Assembly: GCF_002093625.1 (NCBI RefSeq)
Contig: NZ_MRWD01000001.1
Span: forward strand, 124,001 to 188,000
Source of the DNA: Rouxiella silvae
GTDB taxonomy: Bacteria > Pseudomonadota > Gammaproteobacteria > Enterobacterales > Enterobacteriaceae
Length of the DNA: 64,000 nt
Direction: 5' to 3'
Below are positions 19,265-30,048 of the stretch, in pieces. Position 1 is the stretch's first letter. Each line of letters starts with the position of its first letter. Both the position numbers and the translations under genes were made by a program. Below the pieces are notes generated by a model. It was not told the DNA's origin, made no database searches, and worked only from the letters and a program-made list of their open reading frames with translations.

Positions 19265-19864
19265 TTACTGATTGCGTGCAACTATCCCCGCAATTATCGC
19301 TTTGAGTTCCAATACCCCCTGCTCACGAGTGATGTCACCTGAAACAACCGCATTTGAAATTGAATCAGCAGCGCCAAGCATCGCCCATAAACTCGGTAAA
19401 AATATGCCCTTTTCATTCACAAAAGAGGCAAACCATTTCTGAATTTTTTCAATAAAATCAATTTGATAATTTCTTTTCACTTCAGCCAACTCTGGTGAAC
19501 CGCCCAGAGCAGACAAAACGTCGGGTATTTCACGCCCCTGTGTCATGACGCAGTCGACATAGCAGGCAGCAATAACCGCGGCTTTGGCATTAACACTGTT
19601 TTCAGCTGCATCCATAGCCACAGTAATAATCGCGTTTTGCCGAATATCAAAATCTTCATACAAAGCCGCCAATAATCCGTGACGCGTAGTGAAATGGTCA
19701 TAAACGACAGGTTTGCTGACACCCGCTTCTTCGCCAACCCGCGCAAGCGTAAGTGCATCACTGCCTTCGAGCCGAACAATCCGCCACGCGGTTTCCAGCA
19801 ACTGACTGCGCCTCGCCTCACGTGATAAACGACGTTTTGGAGCATCATGGGTGTGAGAGATCAT
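19265..19864 (-). CDS. TetR/AcrR family transcriptional regulator
   Basis: A 199-residue regulator with an N-terminal helix-turn-helix (ARVGEEAGVSKPVVYDHFTTRHGLL, about residues 41-65) and a C-terminal ligand/dimerisation domain without recognisable ligand signature. Its start overlaps the end of the upstream flavodoxin-fold oxidoreductase by four bases, so the two form an operon. By the usual logic of such pairs it represses its own operon, perhaps in response to a quinone or electrophile. A repeat-rich candidate operator lies at 20484-20518. Confidence 0.85.
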   Translation of the reverse strand: MISHTHDAPKRRLSREARRSQLLETAWRIVRLEGSDALTLARVGEEAGVSKPVVYDHFTTRHGLLAALYEDFDIRQNAIITVAMDAAENSVNAKAAVIAACYVDCVMTQGREIPDVLSALGGSPELAEVKRNYQIDFIEKIQKWFASFVNEKGIFLPSLWAMLGAADSISNAVVSGDITREQGVLELKAIIAGIVARNQ

Positions 19865-20460
19865 GCCATTGCCTTCTCGGCAAAAAGCTGCTGACCCACT
19901 CGGTTTGCCGCGCGGTAATGTGAATAGGGATAATCAGCGTCGGAAGGCAGCAGCAGTTCGCTGGTTATTACCGGCGCGCCGCAATAACCAAAAATACCAT
20001 GGTCGATCTGCGTCTTCATGCTGCCAAAATAACCGTGACGAACATAGGTACGCTGGTCGGCCCCGCCAAGCGCAATGAGATGGACAGGTAGATTTCCAAG
20101 GTGCTTCACCAATTTGCCATCAGCGTCGTCATAGGCCCACCCTTGAGTAAAAACGCGATCTATCCAGCCCTTCAACTGAGCCGGGAAGGACCACCAGTAT
20201 ATTGGATAGACAAGCACAAGGGCATCGGCCCGATCGAGACGAGCCTGTTCGGCCATGACGTCATCGGGCAATGTTGACAGACCTTTAAACTGATTAAAGT
20301 CAGTGGCGTTGAAACGTGGATCAAACCCCTCCGCTGCCAGGTCGGCGTATTCGTAGGTATGGGCATGACCGGCTGACTCAATACCTTTTGCTACCTCTGC
20401 AGCAACAGCATGAGTGTGAGATTTTGAGTCAGGATGAGTATAAGTGATAAGTGCATGCAT
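19861..20460 (-). CDS. NAD(P)H dehydrogenase (quinone)-like flavodoxin-fold oxidoreductase
   Basis: A 199-residue protein of the NQO1/KefF/MdaB flavodoxin-2 fold. The features are ITYTHPDSKSHTHAVA (phosphate-binding loop), LVLVYPIYWWSFPAQLKGWIDRVF and LIALGGADQRTY, which line the FMN or FAD site. Such enzymes reduce quinones by two electrons using NAD(P)H. The ATG at 20460 is chosen because TGAGGT lies ahead of it; five codons further upstream another ATG overlaps that site. Followed immediately by a TetR gene. The exact substrate is unknown. Confidence 0.82.
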   Translation of the reverse strand: MHALITYTHPDSKSHTHAVAAEVAKGIESAGHAHTYEYADLAAEGFDPRFNATDFNQFKGLSTLPDDVMAEQARLDRADALVLVYPIYWWSFPAQLKGWIDRVFTQGWAYDDADGKLVKHLGNLPVHLIALGGADQRTYVRHGYFGSMKTQIDHGIFGYCGAPVITSELLLPSDADYPYSHYRAANRVGQQLFAEKAMA

Positions 20461-20483
20461 AAAAGCGTACCTCATTTATAATT

Positions 20484-20518
20484 AACTTACTAAAGGTAAC
20501 TTACTATTAGTAGCTTAT
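20484..20518 (-). promoter_or_regulatory. Candidate operator of the TetR/oxidoreductase operon
   Basis: AACTTACTA occurs at 20484-20492 and again at 20498-20506, 14 bases apart. The second copy continues into an inverted copy (TACTA-T-TAGTA, 20502-20512; imperfectly to 20515). It lies 24-55 bases upstream of the oxidoreductase start, a typical place for a TetR operator. Confidence 0.45.
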
Positions 20519-20616
20519 CAAGCATACATTTATCGTGCACTCTACTCAGCTAAGTCGAACAACCATCCGGCCTAATCACAGTTCCCCAACGCTTATTGCA
20601 TTGATTTCATAAATTA

Positions 20617-20659
20617 AGTGATAAACATCACACTAAATTGCGTAAAACCCCCTTAGAAT
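20617..20659 (+). promoter_or_regulatory. CRP site and -10 element of cdd
   Basis: AGTGA-TAAACA-TCACA (20617-20632) matches the CRP consensus at 9 of 10 core bases. TAGAAT (20654-20659) is a good -10. A start seven bases further on puts the CRP centre at -41.5, the class II position used by E. coli cdd. CytR co-regulation is expected from E. coli but no CytR site was identified. Confidence 0.65.
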
Positions 20660-20690
20660 GGTCTGCCAAAATGTTACCAAGGATGTCTCC

Positions 20691-21575
20691 ATGCATACCC
20701 GTTTCATCGACGCTTTCGCCGGCCTGCCCGCTTCACTGCAATCTGCCCTAGAGCCGATACTCAGCCATGATGACTTCCCCGCCATGTTCACGGCAGAACA
20801 GGTTGGCCAACTCAAGTCTACAACCCGTCTGGACGATGCCGCACTGGCCTTTGCCCTTCTGCCTTTAGCCGCCGCCTGTTCTTTAACGCCAATTTCACAC
20901 TTTCACGTTGGCGCCGTTGCGCGCGGCGTCAGTGGTAACCTTTATTTTGGCGCAAACATGGAGTTTAGCGGCGCATCAATGCAGCAAACGGTGCACGCCG
21001 AGCAGTCTGCCGTCACGCACGCCTGGATGCGTGGTGAGCCGAGGCTGGCATCGATTACCGTCAATTACACGCCCTGCGGCCACTGCCGACAGTTTATGAA
21101 CGAGCTCAACAGCGGCACCGAGCTGGCGATCCACCTACCAGAGAGAGCCGTCGCCAGCCTAGGTGACTACCTCCCTTACTCCTTTGGTCCGCGCGACCTC
21201 GAAATCGAAACTCTGTTGATGGACAAAGTCGATCACGGCTATCACATTGAGAGTCAAGACGCGTTGGCGCTACAGGCTCTGGATGCCTGCAACCAAAGTC
21301 ACGCCCCCTACAGCCAGTCTCACAGCGGCATTGCCCTCGAAAGCGCCAGCGGAAAAGTGTTCACCGGTCGCTATGCGGAAAATGCTGCCTTTAACCCGAG
21401 TTTGCCTCCGTTGCAGGCTGCTTTAGTGGTGTTAAATCTTGCGGGTGAAGACTGCCTTAAAATCCGCCGTGCCGTGCTGATTGAACGTCCCCATCCACTG
21501 GTCAGCCAGTTTGATGCTACTCGCGCCACCCTTGCCGCACTGGATTGCCACTCGTTAGTGCATATCCAGCTCTAA
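20691..21575 (+). CDS. cdd: Cytidine deaminase
   Basis: A 294-residue enzyme, exactly the length of E. coli Cdd, converting cytidine and deoxycytidine to uridine forms in pyrimidine salvage. The N-terminal catalytic domain has HAE (His102, Glu104) and PCGHC (Cys129, Cys132), which bind zinc and activate water. The C-terminal pseudo-catalytic domain resembles it without zinc ligands, as in dimeric Cdd. The ATG at 20691 follows AAGGATG and is preferred to one 33 bases upstream that lies at the transcription start region. Confidence 0.97.
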   Translation: MHTRFIDAFAGLPASLQSALEPILSHDDFPAMFTAEQVGQLKSTTRLDDAALAFALLPLAAACSLTPISHFHVGAVARGVSGNLYFGANMEFSGASMQQTVHAEQSAVTHAWMRGEPRLASITVNYTPCGHCRQFMNELNSGTELAIHLPERAVASLGDYLPYSFGPRDLEIETLLMDKVDHGYHIESQDALALQALDACNQSHAPYSQSHSGIALESASGKVFTGRYAENAAFNPSLPPLQAALVVLNLAGEDCLKIRRAVLIERPHPLVSQFDATRATLAALDCHSLVHIQL

Positions 21576-21602
21576 GCCGCACGACACGTCGCATTATAAA
21601 AA

Positions 21603-21632
21603 AGGGCCATCGTCGAATGGCCCTCTCTTTTA
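21603..21632 (+). terminator. cdd terminator
   Basis: AGGGCCAT (21603-21610) and ATGGCCCT (21617-21624) pair around a six-base loop and are followed by CTCTTTTATT, 28 bases after the cdd stop. Confidence 0.75.
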
Positions 21633-21806
21633 TTCTCTTCATCAACATTTAATCAACATAGACCCCCATTCATCGTGAAAAAATTGAGTTGCGCCTTTCA
21701 CCTCTGCTAAAGTCTTTGGGTCACACAAGTCATTAAAAATCGATGTGACAAACGCGCTATATTCATTTGCCTTTCCTGCCTTTTCCGAGACCTAAAGAGT
21801 AAATCA

Positions 21807-23504
21807 ATGGAACTTGAATACGAAAGTAAACGTCCGCTTTATATTCCGCACGCAGGCCCGATCCTGCTTGAATTCCCGTTGTTAAACAAAGGCAGCGCCT
21901 TTAGCCAGGAAGAACGCGCCAACTTCAACCTGCACGGCCTGTTGCCAGAAACGGTTGAAAGCATTGAAGAACAGGCCGCTCGCGCCTACCGTCAGTTCCA
22001 AGACTTCAAAACCGACATCGATAAACATATTTATCTGCGCAATATTCAGGACACCAACGAAACCCTGTTTTATCGTCTTATCGACGAGCATTTGAGTGAA
22101 ATGATGCCGGTTATCTACACCCCAACCGTGGGTGAAGCCTGCGAGCATTTCTCCGAGATTTACCGTCGCGCTCGCGGCCTGTTCATCTCTTATCCAAATC
22201 GTGAACACATTGACGACATGCTGCAGAACGCCACCAAGCAGCATGTTAAAGTGATTGTCGTTACTGACGGCGAACGCATTCTTGGCCTCGGCGACCAAGG
22301 CATCGGCGGGATGGGCATTCCTATCGGCAAGCTGTCGCTGTACACCGCCTGTGGTGGAATCAGCCCGGCTTATACCCTTCCCGTGGTGCTGGACGCAGGT
22401 ACCAACAATCCGCAGTTGCTCAATGACCCGCTGTACATGGGTTGGCGTCATCCGCGTATTACCGGCGATGAGTATTACGCCTTTGTCGACCAGTTTATTG
22501 AAGCAGTAAAAGTGCGTTTCCCTAACGTGCTGTTGCAATTTGAAGACTTTGCGCAGAAAAATGCCATGCCGCTGCTCAATCGCTACCGTGAAGAGTTGTG
22601 CTGCTTTAATGACGATATTCAGGGTACCGCCTCAGTTACCGTCGGCAGCCTGATTGCCGCTAGCCGCGCTGCGGGCAGCCGCCTGCGTGATCAGACTGTC
22701 ACCTTCCTCGGTGCAGGTTCTGCGGGCTGCGGCATTGCCGAACAAATTATTGCGCAGATGAAATCTGAAGGCCTGAGTGAAGAAGAAGCGCGCGCGCACA
22801 TCTTTATGGTTGACCGATTTGGCCTGTTGACCGACAAGCTGACCAATTTGCTCGATTTCCAAAACCAACTGGTGCAAAAAAGCGAGGCCTTGCAGAGTTG
22901 GGACGTCGACAGCGATAACATTTCTCTGCTTGAAGTCGTGCGTCACGCTAAACCTACCGTGCTTATCGGCGTATCGGGCCAGCCAGGCCTGTTTACCGAA
23001 GAAATCATTCGTGAGATGCACAAGCACTGTGAACGTCCGATCGTTATGCCATTAACTAACCCAACGTCACGCGTTGAGGCCCATCCAGCCGATATTATCA
23101 GCTGGACCGACGGTGCTGCGCTGGTGGCAACCGGCAGCCCGTTTGCTCCGGTTAGCTATAAAGATAAGGTGTACCCAATTGCCCAGTGCAACAACTCCTA
23201 CATCTTCCCGGGAATTGGCTTGGCGGTCATCGCCTCAGGCGCCAAACAGGTGACCGACGGCATGCTGATGGCAGCCAGCCGTGCACTCGCCGACTGCTCT
23301 CCGCTGGCAACCGACGGCAATGGCTCACTGCTGCCGGATGTTAACGACATTCAAGGCGTGTCTAAGTGCATCGCGATGGAAGTCGGTAAAGCGGCACAGA
23401 TTGAAGGCGTTGCGCAGGTCACCACCGAAGATGCCCTGTCGAAGGCGATTGAGCACAACTTCTGGGCACCGCAGTACCGTAGCTATAAGCGCACTTCTTT
23501 CTAA
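21807..23504 (+). CDS. maeA: NAD-dependent malic enzyme MaeA
   Basis: A 565-residue enzyme, the same length as E. coli MaeA (SfcA), decarboxylating malate to pyruvate with NAD reduction. The N-terminal malic domain contains the catalytic Tyr in [11 protein letters not shown] and [16 protein letters not shown]. The metal site is in LLQFEDFA and [10 protein letters not shown], and the NAD-binding domain has [13 protein letters not shown] and [25 protein letters not shown] precedes the ATG. It is placed between cdd and sanA here. Confidence 0.97.
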   Translation: MELEYESKRPLYIPHAGPILLEFPLLNKGSAFSQEERANFNLHGLLPETVESIEEQAARAYRQFQDFKTDIDKHIYLRNIQDTNETLFYRLIDEHLSEMMPVIYTPTVGEACEHFSEIYRRARGLFISYPNREHIDDMLQNATKQHVKVIVVTDGERILGLGDQGIGGMGIPIGKLSLYTACGGISPAYTLPVVLDAGTNNPQLLNDPLYMGWRHPRITGDEYYAFVDQFIEAVKVRFPNVLLQFEDFAQKNAMPLLNRYREELCCFNDDIQGTASVTVGSLIAASRAAGSRLRDQTVTFLGAGSAGCGIAEQIIAQMKSEGLSEEEARAHIFMVDRFGLLTDKLTNLLDFQNQLVQKSEALQSWDVDSDNISLLEVVRHAKPTVLIGVSGQPGLFTEEIIREMHKHCERPIVMPLTNPTSRVEAHPADIISWTDGAALVATGSPFAPVSYKDKVYPIAQCNNSYIFPGIGLAVIASGAKQVTDGMLMAASRALADCSPLATDGNGSLLPDVNDIQGVSKCIAMEVGKAAQIEGVAQVTTEDALSKAIEHNFWAPQYRSYKRTSF

Positions 23505-23540
23505 GCAGCTCGTTAAGCCCGGAAAATTAAGAAACACATT

Positions 23541-23589
23541 CTGAGAGTTTGCCGCTGTAGCCCACCGGACTATAGTAACAAACTCTCAG
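23541..23589. repeat. 11-bp inverted repeat downstream of maeA
   Basis: CTGAGAGTTTG (23541-23551) and CAAACTCTCAG (23579-23589) are perfect inverted copies around a 27-base loop, 36 bases after the maeA stop. There is no T-run, so it could be an mRNA 3' stabiliser or a protein-binding palindrome. Confidence 0.55.
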
Positions 23590-23657
23590 GATCCGCTTAA
23601 AAAGAGAGCAAGCGCCGCTGATTAAGCTTGCGCTTATTGCGTCAGTCCGGCAGGTAA

Positions 23658-24557
<900 letters not shown>

Positions 24558-24562
24558 ACTGC

Positions 24563-24596
24563 GAAAAAAAGCAGAGCACAAATCCTGTGCTCTGCT
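24563..24596 (-). terminator. Terminator of the mglBAC operon
   Basis: AGCAGAGCACA (24570-24580) and TGTGCTCTGCT (24586-24596) form a perfect 11-bp stem. Read on the minus strand it is followed by seven T residues, a textbook intrinsic terminator for mglC, 44 bases past its stop. It also ends 39 bases after sanA. Confidence 0.88.
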
Positions 24597-24640
24597 GTTA
24601 AAGGCTTCTGTTTTACCTTTCGTTCTAGGGAAAGCTACTG

Positions 24641-25651
24641 TTACTTTTTCTTGGCGTATTTCAATGAGTCGAGCGCCACGGCGAAGATAATAATCCCGCC
24701 CTTGATAATGTACTGCCAGTACGGGTTTACACCAATGTACGTCAGGCCATAGTTGATAACGGTAAAGATGAGTACACCGGTCACAACGCCCGCTACCGAG
24801 CCAACGCCGCCGGCAAACGATACGCCGCCGACTACGCAGGCCGCAATCGCGTCAAGCTCATACATAAATCCAAGGTTGTTTGTCGCACTGCCGATACGTC
24901 CCGCCTCGAGCATTCCGCCAAAGGCATAGAAAACGCCAGACAGGGCGTAAATCATAATCAGGTTCAACGGTACGTTAACACCTGACACACGTGCTGCTTC
25001 AGGATTGCCCCCGATGGCAAAAATGTTTTTACCAAAGCGCGTTTTGTTCCACAGAACCCAAACAAAACCAATGGCGATAATTGCGTAGAAGGTTATATAG
25101 GACAGCTTCAGGCCACCGAAGCTAATAAAGCCCTGCGCGAAATGCGAGAAATGAGAGTCAAATCCGGCAATCGGCGACGAGCCCACGTAGTCGTAATACA
25201 GTGAGTTAATACCGTAAACAATAATCATGGTGCCCAAGGTGGTAATAAATGGCGTCACATTGAGATAGGCGATAATAATACCGTTCACCAAACCAATGAT
25301 TGCACCCACCAGACAAACTGCCAAAATAACCAGCGGAATAGGGACTACTTCAAGGTGCGGAAACACCTTATTGACGTTATCCATACCCTGTAGCATCGTT
25401 GCTGCGACCACGGCTGCTAAACCAACCTGACGCCCAGCTGACAAATCAGTACCTTGGGTAACAATGAGTCCCGCCACGCCAAGGGCGATAATGACGCGCA
25501 CAGAAGACTGCGTAAGAATATTGCCCAAGTTAATCAAACTTAGGAACGTAGGATCCTGGAAAATAATAATTGCCAGTAACACAAACAGTACAACATAAAT
25601 CCCGCCCTCTTTAAGATAAGTGAGCATGCTTTTCTTATTTAATGCATTCAT
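24641..25651 (-). CDS. mglC: Galactose/methyl galactoside ABC transporter permease MglC
   Basis: A 336-residue inner-membrane permease, the same length as in E. coli. It has about ten hydrophobic segments and conserved blocks VTQGTDLSAGRQVGLAAVV, NVTPFITTLGTMIIVYG, and GGNPEAARVSGV followed by GGMLEAGR. It forms the channel for D-galactose and methyl-beta-galactoside import with MglA and MglB. AAGGG lies upstream of the ATG, 18 bases after mglA. Confidence 0.97.
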   Translation of the reverse strand: MNALNKKSMLTYLKEGGIYVVLFVLLAIIIFQDPTFLSLINLGNILTQSSVRVIIALGVAGLIVTQGTDLSAGRQVGLAAVVAATMLQGMDNVNKVFPHLEVVPIPLVILAVCLVGAIIGLVNGIIIAYLNVTPFITTLGTMIIVYGINSLYYDYVGSSPIAGFDSHFSHFAQGFISFGGLKLSYITFYAIIAIGFVWVLWNKTRFGKNIFAIGGNPEAARVSGVNVPLNLIMIYALSGVFYAFGGMLEAGRIGSATNNLGFMYELDAIAACVVGGVSFAGGVGSVAGVVTGVLIFTVINYGLTYIGVNPYWQYIIKGGIIIFAVALDSLKYAKKK

Positions 25652-25669
25652 AATAAGAACCCTTAGAAA

Positions 25670-27190
25670 TTAGAGGTGCAAGGATGCAAGGCGTAAAATT
25701 TCATTCTGCGAAGTATTTTTTGTTTCAACAATACCCGCAACCTGTCCATTGCTCATAACCAGTATCCTGTCAGTAATACCCAATAACTCTGGCATTTCAG
25801 AAGAGATGATAATAATACCTTTCTCTTTCTTCGCCAGTTCGGCCATTAACTGATAGATTTCAAACTTTGCCCCAACGTCAATACCGCGTGTTGGTTCATC
25901 CAACATCAATATTTCAGGCTGAGTCAATAACCACCGACCGATAATTACCTTTTGCTGGTTACCGCCGGAAAGCGAACCAATGCTGGTTCTGTGCCCCGGC
26001 GTTTTAACACGCATAGAGTCAATTACCCACTGGGTATCGCTCTTCATACGGTTATTATCAAGCAGGCCGATTTTATTTTTATAGCTGCGAATATTTGAGA
26101 TAAGCGAGTTAAAGCCGATATCTAGATAAGCATAAATACCGGTTGAACGACGCTCTTCTGTCACCAAGGCAAAGCCGTGGTTAATCGCCTCATTCGCGCT
26201 ATGGTTGTTGATTTTTTTACCGTGCAGCTTGATGGTGCCGGAAAGTTTTTCACGGATACCAAATAGCGTTTCAACGATATCGGTACGCTTGGCGCCCACC
26301 AGGCCGGCGATACCGAGAATTTCACCCTTGTGCAAATCAAAAGAGATATCGCGAATAGAAGGCTGACGCAAAGACGTCAGGCCCTGCACCTCAAGAATAA
26401 CCTCACCCGGTTTGTTCAAGCGGTCAGGGAAACGCTGGCTCAGAGAACGACCAACCATCATGGATATAATTTTATCCATGTCTAGCCCTTCAAGAGACTG
26501 GCTAACAATCCACTGACCGTCTCGTAAAATAGTAATCTCGTCACAAAGCTGGAAAATCTCTTCCATCTTGTGGGAAATATAGACAATGCCGCAACCGCGA
26601 TCTTTCAACTTACGAATAATAGTGAACAGGTGATTAACTTCTTTCTCGGTTAAAGAAGAAGTAGGTTCATCCATAATCACAATTTTAGCGTTATAAGAGA
26701 ATGCCTTGGCAATTTCAATCATCTGCATTTGAGAAACAGATAATTTACCGACTTTTTCACGCGGATCGATATCGATATCAAGCTCATCAAAAATAGCTTT
26801 GGTGTCTTGATACATTTTGTCCTGATCGACAAAAAAACCTTTCGTTGGATAACGTCCCAACCACATGTTATCCATTACAGTACGTTGTAACACCAGGTTT
26901 AACTCCTGGTGAACCATCGATACGCCCTGCTCCAATGCCTCTTTCGAACTTTTAAAATTAACTTCCTTGCCCTCAAAAAGAATGGTCCCTGAGTCCTTAC
27001 TGTAAATACCAAACAGGCATTTTAATAATGTAGATTTACCCGCGCCGTTTTCACCCATCAGTGCATGAATAGAGTGTGGACGAACTTTTAAATTTACATT
27101 GTCTAACGCCTTTACGCCCGGAAATGACTTATTAATGCCACTCATTTCCAGCAGCCACTCGCGGGGCTGTTCCGTATTAAGATCGGCCAT
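25670..27190 (-). CDS. mglA: Galactose/methyl galactoside ABC transporter ATPase MglA
   Basis: A 506-residue tandem ABC ATPase. The first domain has Walker [10 protein letters not shown] (46-54), signature LSVSQMQ and Walker [10 protein letters not shown]. The second has a degenerate Walker A (GLVGAKRTD) but an intact LSGGNQQ signature and [11 protein letters not shown], as is normal in MglA/RbsA-type proteins. It powers galactose uptake with MglC. Confidence 0.97.
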   Translation of the reverse strand: MADLNTEQPREWLLEMSGINKSFPGVKALDNVNLKVRPHSIHALMGENGAGKSTLLKCLFGIYSKDSGTILFEGKEVNFKSSKEALEQGVSMVHQELNLVLQRTVMDNMWLGRYPTKGFFVDQDKMYQDTKAIFDELDIDIDPREKVGKLSVSQMQMIEIAKAFSYNAKIVIMDEPTSSLTEKEVNHLFTIIRKLKDRGCGIVYISHKMEEIFQLCDEITILRDGQWIVSQSLEGLDMDKIISMMVGRSLSQRFPDRLNKPGEVILEVQGLTSLRQPSIRDISFDLHKGEILGIAGLVGAKRTDIVETLFGIREKLSGTIKLHGKKINNHSANEAINHGFALVTEERRSTGIYAYLDIGFNSLISNIRSYKNKIGLLDNNRMKSDTQWVIDSMRVKTPGHRTSIGSLSGGNQQKVIIGRWLLTQPEILMLDEPTRGIDVGAKFEIYQLMAELAKKEKGIIIISSEMPELLGITDRILVMSNGQVAGIVETKNTSQNEILRLASLHL

Positions 27191-27233
27191 AGCGCTACCT
27201 AATTAAATGAAAATCCGGCTAAAGATTAAAATC

Positions 27234-27255
27234 GCCGGTCAGAAAACTGACCGGC
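27234..27255 (-). terminator. Intercistronic stem-loop between mglB and mglA
   Basis: GCCGGTCAG (27234-27242) and CTGACCGGC (27247-27255) pair around a tetraloop; on the minus strand GATTTTAAT follows. Placed in a 296-base gap in the operon, it likely acts as a partial terminator or 3' stabiliser keeping MglB more abundant than MglA and MglC. Confidence 0.7.
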
Positions 27256-27486
27256 TGACCTAAGCGACATAACGCAAAGTATTTTGACTAATTTCTTTAG
27301 AAACTTGCTTAAAACATGCCACTGCTTTTAGCTTCTTAGCCCATTAACTTATTTTTCTAAACAAACGTCTTATAAAACATCAAGGTCAAAAAAGTGTTGG
27401 CTGCAATATTACTGGCTCACTTCAAAATTCACGTTATTGATGCTGTGACAACACGCGCCATTACAGCCTCAAGTACAATGATTTTT

Positions 27487-28482
27487 TTATTTTACGAACT
27501 GAGATAAGTTATCTTTATCAACAGGTTGGTATGGAACACGTACCACTTTGTCGACAAGTTTCCATTTTGTACCGTCGGCAGCAGGTTTGCCTTCTGCCAA
27601 GTTTTTGGCCAGGTCGAAGGTGGCTTTTGCCTGGTTTTCAGCATCGTTAAGTACTGTACCGGCCATTGCGCCTGATTTAACCAACGCCAGAGCCTCTGGC
27701 AGGGCATCAATACCAAATACTGGGATGCTGGTTTTGCTGTGTGCTTTCAATGCTTCAACCGCGCCCATTGCCATAGCGTCGTTGTTGGCGATCACCACTT
27801 CAATTTTATTGGCATTAGGTCCAGAGAACCATGCGTCAGTTTTATCTTTTGCCTGAGCAGTGTCCCACATGGCAGTATCGAGCTGCAGCTGCTGGGTTTT
27901 AATGCCTTCTTCATTTAACGTTTTGATAACGTAAGTAGTACGCGCTTCAGCATCTGGATGACCCGGTTCGCCTTTAAGCAGGACGTACTGAATGACACCG
28001 TCTTTATTCAGGTCCCAAGATGGGTTGGCTTTCCAGTGTTTAGCGATCAACTGGCCCTGAATAACGCCAGACTCTTTAGAGTCGGTGCCTACGTAATACA
28101 CTTTATCGTAGCTGTCCAAAGCCTTGCGGGAAGGTTCTTTGTTGAAAAATACCACCGGAATATTAGCACCGCGGGCTTTTTCAATAATCACTGGCGCAGC
28201 AGCTGGGTCAACCAGGTTAATAGCCAGCGCTTTCACACCTTTGGCAATCAACACGTCAACCTGGTCATTCTGCTTAGACTGGTCGTTCTGCGAGTCATTC
28301 ATCAGCAGTTGAATATTGGGTGCAGCTTTAGCATCTTTCTCAAGATCTTTGCGCAGACCAGACATAAAGTTGTCATCGTATTTATAAATCGTGACGCCGA
28401 TACGGGTATCAGCAGCATGAGCGGCAGCGCCAAACATCATGCAGGCAGCCAGAGTAGCCAGGGTGAAAGCCTTCTTATTCAT
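27487..28482 (-). CDS. mglB: D-galactose/D-glucose-binding periplasmic protein MglB
   Basis: A 331-residue periplasmic binding protein, serving transport through MglAC and chemotaxis through Trg. A signal peptide of about 23 residues (ending AAHA) precedes [17 protein letters not shown]. Sugar-contact regions include VVFFNKEPS and [17 protein letters not shown]. The calcium-binding loop DLNKDGVIQ with its later Glu is present. CGGAGATACAA precedes the ATG. It is the first gene of mglBAC, with a CRP and galactose operator region upstream. Confidence 0.97.
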   Translation of the reverse strand: MNKKAFTLATLAACMMFGAAAHAADTRIGVTIYKYDDNFMSGLRKDLEKDAKAAPNIQLLMNDSQNDQSKQNDQVDVLIAKGVKALAINLVDPAAAPVIIEKARGANIPVVFFNKEPSRKALDSYDKVYYVGTDSKESGVIQGQLIAKHWKANPSWDLNKDGVIQYVLLKGEPGHPDAEARTTYVIKTLNEEGIKTQQLQLDTAMWDTAQAKDKTDAWFSGPNANKIEVVIANNDAMAMGAVEALKAHSKTSIPVFGIDALPEALALVKSGAMAGTVLNDAENQAKATFDLAKNLAEGKPAADGTKWKLVDKVVRVPYQPVDKDNLSQFVK

Positions 28483-28674
28483 TTGTATCTCCGGTTTATG
28501 TAGGGGGGTACAGAATTTGGCGTCCGCTTTTATCTTATAAATAGATTTGCTGGATACCTGCCATCCTTGACGAAGATCTTCCGGAATTGCTAACCATCAC
28601 TTCAAATTCGTTTATTTATTGCTGTGATGTATCTTTGAAAATGATACAGACAGAATCATCCTGAAAACGAATGA

Positions 28675-28735
28675 ATCATAATAGGTGCAATGTTAATAAT
28701 CTGTGAAAGTTCTCACAGATTGGAAACGGTTACAT
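28675..28735 (-). promoter_or_regulatory. mglB promoter: -10, CRP site and GalS/GalR operator
   Basis: On the minus strand TATGAT (28680-28675) is a good -10. TGTGA-AAGTTC-TCACA (28702-28717) is a perfect CRP core whose centre falls near -41.5. TTGGAAACGGTTACAT (28720-28735) matches the gal operator pattern GTGKAANCGNTTMCAC at 14 of 16 positions, centred near -60. This is the same arrangement as at E. coli mgl. Confidence 0.85.
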
Positions 28736-28747
28736 CAGATTAAATTC

Positions 28748-29779
28748 TCAGGGAGTGACCGGTGCCACACTTTGCCAAGGTGCAACAGAATGACGCCGAA
28801 CCAGCGTCGGCATAAAGCAGTGCGAAACCCCCGGAGTGAGTTGATTTGCCGCCCCCTGCAAGGCTAATTCCGTCGCCAGCGTGGCCATCGAAATTATCGG
28901 ATAACGCACGGTGGTTAACTTCGGACTGGTATAGCGAGCAATCGGAATATCGTCAAAACCAATCAGCGAAAAGTCATTTGGAACGCGAATTCCGTTTTCT
29001 TTCAACACGGCCAGCGCTCCCGCCGCCATTGAATCGTTATAGGCAAACACCGCGCTGAGATTAAGATTGCGCCCCAGCAGTTCGACCATGGCGGCTTCCC
29101 CACCCTGTAAATCCGGTGAACCCGAGGCGTGCCAACTTTCTGGCGGCAGTGTTTCTCCATGACGTGACTGCTGCATGGCGGAAAGATATCCCTGAAAACG
29201 CTGCTCTTCATCAGCAATTTTGTGGCTGGAGCCAATATACCCGATACGCTGGTGCCCTTGTGAAATCAACAACTTGGTCGCCACTTCGGCCCCAACGATG
29301 TTATTAAGCGAAACGCAGCGATGTTCGTAACCGGTTACGACACGATTGACCAACACCATACCCGGCACCTGGTCCATAAACAGCGCCAGCTCGGCATCGC
29401 CCAAAGCTTTTGCATGAACAATCAGGGCGTTACAGCGTTGGCGAATCAACACCTCAATCGCATGACGCTCTTTTTCAGCCTGGTGATAGCTATTGCCAAT
29501 CAAGACATATTTGTTGTGCTGCTGCGCCACGGTGTCTACGGCTTTAACCAGCGCGCCAAAGAAAGGATCCGAGACGTCCATCACCACCACACCAATGGTG
29601 TCACTGCTTTGAGTTGCCAACGCCTGGGCATTGGCATTTGGCCGATACCCTAACGTTTTCACAGCGTTAAGCACGTGTTCACGCGCCTCTTTGCTGGCAA
29701 TGGTCGGATTATTTAATACTCGAGAAACGGTAGCGACAGACACGCCGGCCAGCTTGGCGACATCACGAATGGTAACCAT
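28748..29779 (-). CDS. galS: Galactose isorepressor GalS (LacI family)
   Basis: A 343-residue LacI-family repressor. The helix-turn-helix is [19 protein letters not shown], followed by the hinge [12 protein letters not shown] and a periplasmic-binding-type sugar domain ([51 protein letters not shown]). It represses mgl and its own gene when galactose or fucose is absent. GalS rather than GalR is inferred from adjacency to mglB. Its promoter region carries the same CRP-plus-operator pattern as mglB. Confidence 0.93.
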   Translation of the reverse strand: MVTIRDVAKLAGVSVATVSRVLNNPTIASKEAREHVLNAVKTLGYRPNANAQALATQSSDTIGVVVMDVSDPFFGALVKAVDTVAQQHNKYVLIGNSYHQAEKERHAIEVLIRQRCNALIVHAKALGDAELALFMDQVPGMVLVNRVVTGYEHRCVSLNNIVGAEVATKLLISQGHQRIGYIGSSHKIADEEQRFQGYLSAMQQSRHGETLPPESWHASGSPDLQGGEAAMVELLGRNLNLSAVFAYNDSMAAGALAVLKENGIRVPNDFSLIGFDDIPIARYTSPKLTTVRYPIISMATLATELALQGAANQLTPGVSHCFMPTLVRRHSVAPWQSVAPVTP

Positions 29780-29931
29780 TGGCCGCCCCGCTGGTCGTTA
29801 ACAGAGGCCGACGGCAGTAAGAAAGAGATAAACCCCGGGCAGATGAAATAAAGTCTAACGAAAGATGAAGTACAGTGAGCATACGGTTTTCCTGTTTTAG
29901 TTTGACGATCGGCTTACTCTGCACGACCGCT

Positions 29932-29993
29932 ATCCTAAACGCTTTGACGAGAAACCAGCGTGAATCTCGTCACAGCTCAGAAAACGTTTACAT
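29932..29993 (-). promoter_or_regulatory. galS promoter: -10, CRP site and galactose operator
   Basis: On the minus strand TAGGAT (29937-29932) is a candidate -10. CGTGA-ATCTCG-TCACA (29959-29974) is a 9/10 CRP core centred near -41.5. CAGAAAACGTTTACAT (29978-29993) resembles the gal operator, centred near -60. The leader to the start codon would be about 145 bases. Confidence 0.7.
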
Positions 29994-30048
29994 ACAATTT
30001 TGCAACTTTTATCGCAGATTTACATAAAGCGTATCAATGGATGAGATT

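Noticed and set aside
20565-20580. Second upstream CRP site at cdd (E. coli has one near -91)
   Set aside because: A TCACA half-site is present at 20576-20580 but the opposite half does not match TGTGA at all.
21882-22538. 218-codon open frame opposite maeA
   Set aside because: Antisense to the conserved malic domain; no ribosome site and no domain.
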